Shown here: positions 43,818-52,200 of the stretch, piece by piece
Numbering within the stretch: the stretch's first letter is position 1
How the letters are laid out: each line of letters opens with the position of its first letter
DNA from: an uncultured Desulfobacter sp.
Lineage (GTDB): Bacteria > Desulfobacterota > Desulfobacteria > Desulfobacterales > Desulfobacteraceae
Assembly: GCF_963664415.1 (NCBI RefSeq)
Contig: NZ_OY761445.1
Location: 1,638,501-1,702,500, forward strand
Reading direction: 5' to 3'
Length of the DNA stretch: 64,000 bases
Made by a program: the position numbers and the translations under genes
The notes under the pieces: model-generated
Database searches by the model: none
Told to the model about the DNA's origin: nothing
The model's input: the letters and a program-made list of their open reading frames with translations, nothing else

Positions 43818-44971
43818 ATTTTTCTTTGTGGTTGAAAACAGCGGTTTCTTTCCTGGTAGAGAACCTTCGAACTACTTTTATCTTAGGTTTTTTAATCAGC
43901 TTTGCCATCGGAACCCTGGTTTTTATTATCAGCCTTGCCAACGGAATATCGGATATCATGATCATCAATTCGACCGGTATGTATTCCGGCCAAATTTCCG
44001 GCAGCGACCTGCCTTCGCGTATCCGTACCGCGGAACTGAAAAAGCCTTTTGTAAAGGCTGTCCTGCAGCGATTCCAAATTCCTGGAACGGTGATCCACCA
44101 AGATAAAAAAAGGCCTTTGGATATTGTGGCCATTTATCCGGATCAGGAAAAAGCCCATAGTTTTTTTTACAAAAAGGTCATAGCAGGCAGATTTCTTTTA
44201 AAAGGAAAAAAAGAGATTTTATTAAACCTTGAAACTGCGGAAAGAATCGGTTCACGACCGGGCGATACGATCATTGGACAGATTGGCGATCATCAATATA
44301 AATTGAAAGTCGCCGGCATTTTTCAGACCGGCGTTGACAGCCTGGACCGAGCCCTGGCCTTTTGTCCTGTATTTGAAAGCCTCATTTTGCCGGAAACATG
44401 GCAGGCCGCTATTTTTATTAAAAGAGGAACAGACCTTTCATCTGCAATGTCGGACTTTTCCCGGTCCGGTTTTAAGGTAGACCGATTTAAACCCTGGACT
44501 CAATTGATGCCGGATTTGACACAGCTTCTGGAACTTAACGACGTCTGTGTTAACATTCTGGTGTTCATCGTCCTTGGCGTTGTATCGCTTGGGTGCGCCG
44601 GTTCGTTTGCGATTTTTGTTGTCAGCCGCATTAAGGAATACGGTGTGCTGCGTGCAATGGGCGTGACAGGACTGGAAACCGGGATATTGATCTATCTGCA
44701 GGTGGTTTTAATGAATGTGATCGCCTCGGCAGTCGGTGTGCTGGCCGGAATGCTGGCCGTATGGAGTTTTGGCAGGAGTGGAATTGATCTGTCGGTATGG
44801 ACGTCTCACAACAGATACTTTGCTGCAACTGCGTTGATCTTTCCCCGATTGAGTATCGGTGCAGTCAGTATTCCACCTGCCGTATCGTTAGGATTTTGTT
44901 TTATCGCTGCTGCCTGGCCGATTTGGCTTGTTGTCAGCCAAAAGACCTGTGATATTATATCAAGGGGGTAG
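43814..44971 (+). CDS. FtsX/MacB-type ABC permease
   Basis: A 385-residue permease: an N-terminal transmembrane helix (~15-40), a periplasmic domain of about 200 residues, and three C-terminal helices (~245-270, 295-325, 345-370), the MacB/LolC topology. The last cytosolic motif SRIKEYGVLRAMGVTG matches the coupling segment of FtsX permeases. Members export lipoproteins, peptides or lipids, or act as mechanotransmitters. It overlaps the gene before it (ATGA) and is followed after 8 bp by its ATPase. Confidence 0.88.
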   Translation: MNFSLWLKTAVSFLVENLRTTFILGFLISFAIGTLVFIISLANGISDIMIINSTGMYSGQISGSDLPSRIRTAELKKPFVKAVLQRFQIPGTVIHQDKKRPLDIVAIYPDQEKAHSFFYKKVIAGRFLLKGKKEILLNLETAERIGSRPGDTIIGQIGDHQYKLKVAGIFQTGVDSLDRALAFCPVFESLILPETWQAAIFIKRGTDLSSAMSDFSRSGFKVDRFKPWTQLMPDLTQLLELNDVCVNILVFIVLGVVSLGCAGSFAIFVVSRIKEYGVLRAMGVTGLETGILIYLQVVLMNVIASAVGVLAGMLAVWSFGRSGIDLSVWTSHNRYFAATALIFPRLSIGAVSIPPAVSLGFCFIAAAWPIWLVVSQKTCDIISRG

Positions 44972-44979
44972 AATCGGAC

Positions 44980-45654
44980 ATGATTCAGTTACAAGGTCTT
45001 TCTAAAATCTATGCCAGGGGCAATGCCGACGTTACTGTTTTGTCTGATGTGTCGTTCAGTGTTAAAAAAGGGAAAATGGCACTGATTTTAGGCAAATCAG
45101 GCTCGGGAAAAACAACACTGCTGAACTGTATTGGCGGACTGGATCTGCCGCAAAAGGGAAGCGTGAATTGTTTCGGAATACGGGTGGATAAACTTTCAGG
45201 CAGAAAACGGAACAACTTCCGGCGTCGGCAACTGGGTTTTGTTTTTCAATCCGGAAATTTAATAACCAGCCTAAGTGCCAGACGTAATGTTGAATTTCCG
45301 CTGGTATTGAACAACTGTTCCAGCGCACGGATTCGAAACCGGGTGGACTTTTTGCTGAACCGCCTTGATCTTGAAGATGTTGCCGATGCAATGCCGTCTT
45401 CTCTATCTCGCGGCCAGGCGCAAAGGGTTGCTTTTGCCCGGGGGGTTGCCCATGGCCCGGGGCTGCTTCTGGCAGACGAACCCACGGCCAGCCTGGATAC
45501 CCGGACCGGGCTCGAACTGATCCGCTTGATGAATGCGCTTTCAAAAGAAGAAAAAATAACAATAATTGTGGCGACCCATGACAAGGAAATAATTCCGTTT
45601 GCCGATTTTATTCTGCATCTTTCGGACGGGCGGATAAAAGGAGAAAACGAATGA
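44980..45654 (+). CDS. ABC ATPase, LolD/MacB family
   Basis: A 224-residue ATPase with Walker A GKSGSGKTTL, Q-loop around FVFQSGNL, signature LSRGQAQRVAFARG (R for the usual second G), Walker B LLLADEPTASLD and the H-loop ATHDKE. It pairs with the FtsX-type permease just upstream. Its stop overlaps the start of the diheme lipoprotein gene (ATGA), which suggests a shared function in moving or assembling a periplasmic redox component. Confidence 0.92.
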   Translation: MIQLQGLSKIYARGNADVTVLSDVSFSVKKGKMALILGKSGSGKTTLLNCIGGLDLPQKGSVNCFGIRVDKLSGRKRNNFRRRQLGFVFQSGNLITSLSARRNVEFPLVLNNCSSARIRNRVDFLLNRLDLEDVADAMPSSLSRGQAQRVAFARGVAHGPGLLLADEPTASLDTRTGLELIRLMNALSKEEKITIIVATHDKEIIPFADFILHLSDGRIKGENE

Positions 45655-45887
45655 AAACAAAAATTCGTAAGATATTATTAACCGGACTACTCTTTTTTGT
45701 CGCAGGATGCAGCCATTGGGCCTATTTGGGCGTCCATGGTGCTTCCATCCGGCAGAAATGGGATGTCCATGCGAATGTCGGGCAGGCCGATGCTCAATGT
45801 CTTGAATGCCATCATCCAGACAATGCACAAGGGCCGGCCACGCCGCATCCGGATTTTACCGGCTGTTTAAAATGTCATAGCGATTAA
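45651..45887 (+). CDS. Small diheme c-type cytochrome lipoprotein
   Basis: 78 residues. A lipobox FVAGC places the lipid on C20. Two heme c sites, CLECH and CLKCH, lie at ~50 and ~71, the second almost at the C-terminus (ends CHSD). HHPDN and HPDF supply possible distal ligands. It should be a membrane-anchored periplasmic electron carrier, resembling the short diheme proteins next to membrane cytochromes b. It overlaps the ABC ATPase gene and is followed, 129 bp later, by a membrane protein with conserved histidines. Confidence 0.85.
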   Translation: MKTKIRKILLTGLLFFVAGCSHWAYLGVHGASIRQKWDVHANVGQADAQCLECHHPDNAQGPATPHPDFTGCLKCHSD

Positions 45888-46016
45888 TAAAACTCCATTA
45901 ATTGTATCGAAAATGGGAAGGACACCTGCTGATTTGAAAATCAACTGTTACCGTGAATGATTAACTGTTGATGCAGCCAAAAAATGGCCCGCATCAAGGA
46001 AGGCGGCTGAAATTTT

Positions 46017-46586
46017 ATGAAATCACAACAACAGCATTCACCCCGTTTCTGGATTATTTTTACCCTGGCCGTGGCAATGGTTTCAGGCCTGGGATTTTTC
46101 TATCTTTTATCTCAACCTGCCAGGGGCTCTTCTCCGGAAGTTCATAATTCCTTAAAGGACGTTGCCGAATTTTTCGGAGGAACAGGTTTTTACGTTCTGA
46201 TCGTCATATACCTTCGCAGCCTTTTAAAAATTGTTTTAGGCAAAGGATCTCTCCTGCATCGATTCATACCGGATGACAATTATGACCATTCGGTTTCCAT
46301 CGCAAAAAAGGTCCTGGGGTTTCTTAACCGGACACACCGATATGTCGGTGCCGCATCAATTATAATTATTGCAACCCATGCACTGATGATGGGCATCCGT
46401 ATGTGGAATCCGTTTCTAATTATGGTCTTGATCCTCTTAGCCTGGCAGGGGCTTTTCGGATTTTTTCTGATTCTCAAATTTACACCCGCACGTTTAAAAC
46501 GTTACGGTTATCTGGTTCATGCCCAACTTTTTTCAGGCGTAATGATTGCAATATTTGCTGGATTCGGCCATCTGTTGGTCCAATAG
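46017..46586 (+). CDS. Cytochrome b-like integral membrane protein
   Basis: 189 residues with about five hydrophobic segments. His residues lie near the middle of helices in the patterns RTHRYVGAA...ATHALMMG and VHAQLFSG...GFGHLLV, giving four candidate axial ligands for two b hemes, as in cytochrome b561 or ferric-reductase-like domains. With the diheme lipoprotein it would carry electrons across the membrane; direction and partner are unknown. The ribosome site is poor (GGAAGG ~20 bases before ATG). It is the last gene of the 43.1-46.6 kb group. Confidence 0.7.
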   Translation: MKSQQQHSPRFWIIFTLAVAMVSGLGFFYLLSQPARGSSPEVHNSLKDVAEFFGGTGFYVLIVIYLRSLLKIVLGKGSLLHRFIPDDNYDHSVSIAKKVLGFLNRTHRYVGAASIIIIATHALMMGIRMWNPFLIMVLILLAWQGLFGFFLILKFTPARLKRYGYLVHAQLFSGVMIAIFAGFGHLLVQ

Positions 46587-46952
46587 GCCCATTGAAAGGA
46601 TGTTGAGTCCGGGGGCTGTTTACGCTTTGAATGCACTTAAAACTCTGATCTCCGGCGTCGCCGAGGTGCACTACATTCTGGGGCTGAATTAGCAATGCTT
46701 CCGGACCGCCTATCCTGCCGTCTGGATATCGGTCTGACCTACCTCAGGCAAGGAAAGTTCCCCGAAGTTGCCGCTGAGTTTCAGAAGATCCTATACATTG
46801 ATCCGACAATTTCCGAGGTTCATTTTAATTTGGGGCTTACCTTTCACAAACAGCAAAAGCTCCACCTGGCGGAATCTGCTTACAGGCAGGCCCTGGCGGT
46901 CAACCCCAAAAATGTCGGCGCCCATAATAATCTGGGTATAGGATATAGGTAG
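46587..46952 (+). pseudogene. TPR-protein remnant
   Basis: The ATG frame at 46695-46952 encodes 85 residues with two to three TPR units (IGLTYLRQGKFPEVAAEFQ, VHFNLGLTFHKQQKLHLAE) and stops within a repeat (NNLGIGYR). The sequence just upstream (from ~46599) also reads like a TPR helix (AVHYILGLN-like) in another frame, so this is most likely the frameshifted piece of a larger TPR gene. Confidence 0.6.
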
Positions 46953-47021
46953 GAGAGGAAGACGCTTTTTATCAAGCAGAGTATGACGAACGTTTGACAA
47001 AGATGATTAAGTTTGAAATAT

Positions 47022-47200
47022 GGCCGTTGAGATAAAAACAATCCCAGAGAGAGTACATTAAAATTATGTGTTGCTCTTTGGGCCATTGGTAAACCGGTAA
47101 TGGTAACAGGGTTATACAGGAGCACTCAGAAGTAGATCAGAAGATTAACGCAGGACAAAAACGATTGTTGAAAATATACAACATGTATTAAAACAAATAA
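47022..47200 (+). repeat. Direct repeat left of the efflux cassette
   Basis: A ~179-bp sequence starting GGCCGTTGAGATAAAAACAA and continuing through AAATTATGTGTTGCTCTTTG to ...ACAACATGTATTAAAA. Nearly identical sequence lies at 54631-54669 plus 54917-55055, there split by 247 bp. It codes for nothing recognisable; probably part of an old mobile element. Confidence 0.88.
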
Positions 47201-47327
47201 ACAATTCGGATGCAAAACCGGAATATTCGCTAATCGGGATAGGACTCCCCATCACTGATGAGCCCTCCCACATAACCCGGCGTACTGATCGCGTACCATG
47301 GCGATTCGGCTTTCTTTGTTTTTAGAC

Positions 47328-47375
47328 TTGACAAGAATCACTTCTCTGTGCATTGTTAACTGGCCGGACAGTTAA
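47328..47375 (+). promoter_or_regulatory. tetR promoter and putative TetR operator
   Basis: TTGACA (47328-47333), 17 bases, then CATTGT (47351-47356). The perfect inverted repeat TTAACTG-gccgga-CAGTTAA (47356-47375) begins at the end of the -10. A related palindrome lies in front of the efflux genes at 48088-48116, so the regulator probably controls both. Confidence 0.6.
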
Positions 47376-47442
47376 AAGGCGACTGGCCTGGTCTTTCACC
47401 GGGGTTGGGCCACAACAAATTATAAAAATGATGGAGATATAA

Positions 47443-48063
47443 ATGAGCGTTCAACGTGTAAGAGACCCGGAAGCCACGAAAAAAGCACTGTTGGATGCCG
47501 CAGAAAAAGAGTTTCTTGAAAAGGGGTTCGGAAAAAGCGCCATGAGCCAGATCGCGCGGCGGGCCGGTATTACAAAAAGTTTGATCCACCATTATTTCGG
47601 GTCCAAGCAAGGGCTGTGGGAAGAAGTTAAGGCCCGCCGGTTTGAGGAGTATTATCAAAAGCAGATGGAGATGTTTGACCAATATGATCTCTCCAACAGA
47701 CTGGAACTGCTCCGGGAATCGGTGGCCGTTTATTTTCGGTTTTTGAAAAAAAATCCCGAGATGATCCGGATACTGGTCTGGATGTATCTGGAGCGGGACC
47801 AGGAAATGTGCCTTGAAAAGGATAAAAAGCTGGTGGAAATCGGAGGCGCTGCGCTGGAAAAGGCCCAGCGGGACGGTCATATCCGTAAGGATATTGATCC
47901 CCGGTTTATCCTGTTTACGTTTATCGGCCTTTGTCAGCACTGGTTTCAGGATAAGGAGCATTTTTTGAGCGATTTCGCCTCGGAAGGTCTGCCGGAAGAT
48001 TTGGACGAGGCTTATCTGGATGCCGTCAATAAGATCCTTTTGGAAGGACTTTTGCCGCGATAA
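47443..48063 (+). CDS. TetR-family transcriptional regulator
   Basis: 206 residues. The N-terminal helix-turn-helix is typical (ALLDAAEKEFLEKGFGKSAM, IARRAGITKSLIHHYFGSK), followed by an all-helical ligand domain resembling the CerR/YbiH C-terminal type. It lies 76 bp upstream of an HlyD-type adaptor and RND pump on the same strand, and operator-like palindromes occur in front of itself and of the pump genes. The expected role is repression of the pump, released by a toxic substrate. GGAG lies seven to eight bases before ATG. Confidence 0.92.
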   Translation: MSVQRVRDPEATKKALLDAAEKEFLEKGFGKSAMSQIARRAGITKSLIHHYFGSKQGLWEEVKARRFEEYYQKQMEMFDQYDLSNRLELLRESVAVYFRFLKKNPEMIRILVWMYLERDQEMCLEKDKKLVEIGGAALEKAQRDGHIRKDIDPRFILFTFIGLCQHWFQDKEHFLSDFASEGLPEDLDEAYLDAVNKILLEGLLPR

Positions 48064-48087
48064 GCGGCATTTTTTTTAAAAAGTTAA

Positions 48088-48116
48088 TTGACCGGTCGGC
48101 CGGTTAGTAACATTGA
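48088..48116 (+). promoter_or_regulatory. Efflux operon promoter with TetR operator
   Basis: TTGACC (48088-48093), 17 bases, CATTGA (48111-48116): the same layout as the tetR promoter. The inverted repeat ACCGG-tcgg-CCGGT (48091-48104) covers the -35 and spacer. Confidence 0.55.
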
Positions 48117-48139
48117 TTCAAACTGAACAGGAGACAATT

Positions 48140-49228
48140 ATGAAAACAAAGACCCGGCATCTGCATGTGATTTTCGGATTCATATTTTTGGGGACTGCTT
48201 TGGCCTTATGGATATGGCCCCAGAAACAGCAGGCCGCAGCATTCCGGGAACACATCACTACTGTTGGCGTGGACAAGGTGGAGAAGATCACCACCAGGCG
48301 GACGATTCGGTTTTCGGGGGTTACCAGAGCCGTTCAACGCGCGGTGATGGCATTTTCCATTCCCGGCCGGTTGGTCAATAGACCGGTGGAAGTGGGATCC
48401 CGGGTAAAAGAAGGCCTTGAATTGGCCAGGATTGATGTCTGGGAATACCGGAACATGGTGAACATGGCCCGGGCAACAGTGGCGGAACTGAATGTTCGCG
48501 CATCCCAAGCCGGGAGAGATAGGCAACGTATTCAAAAACTGGCAGACGTGCAGGCGGCAACGGCCGAGGAATTGGAGCAGGTAACCGCCGCAGCAGATGC
48601 CGTTAATGCGTCGCTTTCGGCAGCAAGTGCCCAGCTGGACGAGGCCAAAAGGGTCTTGAACGAGGCAACGCTCAAGGCCCCCTTTGCCGGAACGGTAACT
48701 GCTGTTTATCTGGAACCTGGCGAATATGCCTCTCCGGGTAAACCGGTTGTGGAGTTGTCCGGGGACGGGGATATCGAATTGCAGGTGGAGGTCCCGGAGA
48801 ACATGGTCATGACGCTGGCGAAAGGGCAATCCGTCCGCGTGGTCCTGCCCATGGCCGGTGGAAAACAGGTCGCCGGGCGGGTCAAATCCGTAGCCCGGGC
48901 TGCGGCCGCAGCGGGACGCTTGTTTCCGGTTGTGGCAGCCCTGGAACCGGTACCCGGCCTTTCCGCCGGCATGACCGCAGAATTGGTTCTGGAAGTGGAA
49001 ACCGAAGGCGAACTCACCGTACCTGTTAAGTCTGTCCTGAATCCGGGTTCCAGCCGCCCGTATGTTTTCTGCCTTGATGGAGAGGTGGTCCGCCGGGTGG
49101 CGGTGGCGCTCAGGTCATTCTCGGGTGACCGCGTCGTTGTCCGGGGCGGCCTGTCCAGGGGGAATCGTGTTGTGGTTTCCGGCCATACCATGCTTAGAGA
49201 CGGTGAAAGGGTGAGGGTGGCATTATGA
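48140..49228 (+). CDS. RND membrane-fusion (adaptor) protein
   Basis: A 362-residue HlyD/AcrA-type periplasmic adaptor. One N-terminal hydrophobic anchor or signal (LHVIFGFIFLGTALALWIW) is followed by a lipoyl half-motif around VGSRVKEGLELARID, a hairpin of coiled-coil helices, the second lipoyl half (TLKAPFAGTVTAVYLEPGEY) and beta-barrel plus membrane-proximal domains. ATG 48140 has AGGAG seven bases upstream; the nine extra codons upstream have none. It overlaps the pump gene by 4 bp (ATGA). Confidence 0.93.
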   Translation: MKTKTRHLHVIFGFIFLGTALALWIWPQKQQAAAFREHITTVGVDKVEKITTRRTIRFSGVTRAVQRAVMAFSIPGRLVNRPVEVGSRVKEGLELARIDVWEYRNMVNMARATVAELNVRASQAGRDRQRIQKLADVQAATAEELEQVTAAADAVNASLSAASAQLDEAKRVLNEATLKAPFAGTVTAVYLEPGEYASPGKPVVELSGDGDIELQVEVPENMVMTLAKGQSVRVVLPMAGGKQVAGRVKSVARAAAAAGRLFPVVAALEPVPGLSAGMTAELVLEVETEGELTVPVKSVLNPGSSRPYVFCLDGEVVRRVAVALRSFSGDRVVVRGGLSRGNRVVVSGHTMLRDGERVRVAL

Positions 49229-52200
49229 AAATTGTTGACGCCATTTTGAACCAACGCCGGCTGATCTTGACCCTGGCAGGCGTTCTTTCTATAGTGGGCG
49301 CGTTCATGTGGACCACCATGACCCGTCAGGAAGACCCGCGCCTTCCCGATTTCTGGGGGCAGATCGTTGCGGCCTATCCGGGCGCGGACGCAGAAACCGT
49401 AGAACGCCTTGTACTGGAACCTATGGAAGACGCCTTGGCCGAAGTATCCGATATCAAAAAGATTGAGGCCACAGCGTATGACGAGATCGCTGTGGTTTTC
49501 GTGGAACTGAGAGGGGGCACAGAAGACTTCTCTGAAGCCTGGGACGACGTGCGGGAAGCCCTTGAAACGGCATATGTGGAGTTTCCGGACGGGGCGGCCC
49601 CGCCGAGCCTGGACGACGACATGATGGACCAGGACTCCGTGGTGCTGGCCGTGTCAGGCGATCCCGATCCCTTGGTGCTTCTGGACGCTGCCCGGAAGCT
49701 GAAGGACGGCCTTCTGGCCCTTTCCATGGTGAGCCGGGTGGAAATAGTTGCCGATCCGGGGGAACAGGTCACCTTGGATCTGGATGACGCGGTGGCCCGG
49801 CGCATTGGCGTTGATGCCGTTCAAATGGCGAAGCTGCTTAATGCCCGGAATCAGATCATTGCCGGCGGCTCACTCCGGCTGGAAGATAAAACCGTTCGTC
49901 TGCGGCCGCTCTCCGAATTTTCATCCGTGGCGGAGATTGCCCGAACCCAGGTTATGCTTTCTTCAGGAAGTTCAATTCCCCTGGGGGAAATCGCCCGGGT
50001 TCATCTGGGACCGGAAGAACCCGCCACTTCCCGGATGCGTGTAAACGGCACGAGAACTCTGGGTATCGCCATAGTTCCCCGCCGGGAGATCAATCTTGTG
50101 AATTTTGGGCAGGCCGTCCGGGAGAAGGTCGATGCCATTGCGCCGGCCTTAAGTCCGGTCTCCATACAGGAGGTGACGTTCCAGCCCAAACGCACCGAGG
50201 CCAGATTGGGGGAATTAGGCCAGTCTCTCCTCCTCGGAATCCTGATTGTGGGCGGCATTCTGATCCTCGCCATGGGCCTGCGCATGGGCCTGGTGGTCGC
50301 CTCCGTGGTGCCCTTGGTTACGCTGTCGTCCCTGGCTGTTTTCGCCTGGGCGGGCGGCGTGCTTCATCAGGTATCCATTGCCTCACTGGTGCTGGCCCTG
50401 GGCATGCTTGTGGACAACGCCATCGTGGTGGCGGAGAATATCCAGTGGCGCCTGGACCGGGGCGCCCGCAACGGGGAGGCGGCCGGCGGAGCGGTCCGGG
50501 AACTGGCGGTCCCCTTGGCCGGTGCCACAGCCACCACCATGGCCGCGTTTGTTCCTATGCTGATTGCCAAGGGACTCACTGCTGAGTTTACAAAGAGCAT
50601 TCCCATTGTCATCATGCTGACCTTGTCGGTAAGCTATTTGTTTGCCCTTCTGGTGACACCTGTGCTTTCCCGGATGTTTTTGAAACCAAGATCGTTAAAG
50701 GCAGTGTCGTCGGCTGAACGCTTGGGATCGAAACTGGCCCGTTTCGCGGTCCGGCGGTCCGGGTGGGTGATTCTGGCCGCCTTGGCAGCGGTGGCCAGTT
50801 CATTTGCAGGCGCCGGGTGGGTGCATCAGCAGTTTTTTCCGGCTTCGGACCGGAACCAGTGCGTGATGGACCTGAAACTGGCCGAGGGATCTCACCTGGA
50901 CGCCACGGATGCAGCGTCCCAAAAATTAGAACAGGCCCTTCTGTCCCGGCCGGAGGTGGTCAAGGTCACCGCGTTGATAGGCAGAAGCGTTCCCAAGTTT
51001 TACTACAACATCAACCGGATTCCCTATAGCCCGCATCTGGCCCAACTCATCGTCGAAACACGGAAGAGGGAAGATTTGACAGGATTGTTGACCTGGACCC
51101 GGAATTATGTCGAGGCCCAGCTTCCCGGCGTGGAACTGGTGGCCCGGAAACTCAAACAAGGGCCTCCGGTGGGGGCTCCGGTGGAAGTTAGAATATATGG
51201 AAATGATCTGGAGGATCTGAATACCACCGCGGCAATGGTCGCCGGAAAGTTGAAAAAAATCGGCGGTGTCACAGATGTTCGGCACGATCTTGGACCTGGC
51301 GCACCAACGATTCGATTCAACATCAATGATGCGGCCGCGTCCCGCTACGGTTTATCCCGGGCGGACTTGGCCCAAGCCCTGTACGGCCGGACCCGGGGGC
51401 TTCCCGTTGGTGAACTTCACGTGGGAGAAGATCCCATCCCGGTGGTGATCCGCTCATCCGCAGGAGAAAATCTGCCCATGGATGATCTGGCATCTATTTC
51501 CGTGGCCGCTCCGGATGGGCAGCTCATTCCTCTGGCTCAGGTGGCAGGCATAGAGACGGCTTGGCGGCCTGCTGCTGTAAGGCATTGGAACACCCGCAGG
51601 GTGGTGACGGTGTCGTCCCAACTCATGGAGGGATATACCTTCAGCGATATTTTGGCACAATTGGAACCCGGGATCAGGGCCATGGATCTTCCCCCGGGTG
51701 TGGAGATCGGGTTTGGGGGGGACGCCGAAGGCTCGGGCGAGGCCAATACCGCGTTGATGAAAACGTTTCCTATTGGGCTGATGCTTTTGCTCGCTGTGCT
51801 GTTGGCTGAATTCAATTCATTCCGCTGCATGTTCATTATTTTGGCCACGGTGCCCCTTTCCGCTGCTGGAGTCGTGCCCGGCCTGCTTATCGGCGGGCAA
51901 CCCTTTGGATTCATGTCCATGCTCGGCATAATCGCACTGGTGGGTATCGTGGTCAATAACGCCATCGTGCTGCTGGAAGTGGTGGAAAACCGGCGGCGCG
52001 CAGGAGCCGGTGTGGGCAAGGCCCTTGAGGATGCCGTGTCCCGCCGAATCCGTCCCATCCTGCTGACCACCGCCACAACGGTGGCCGGACTGCTCCCCCT
52101 GGCACTGTCGTCTTCCACCCTGTGGCCGCCCCTGGCCTCAGCCATGATCTCCGGACTCCTGGCTTCCACGTTGCTGACCTTGGTGGTGGTTCCGGCCCTG

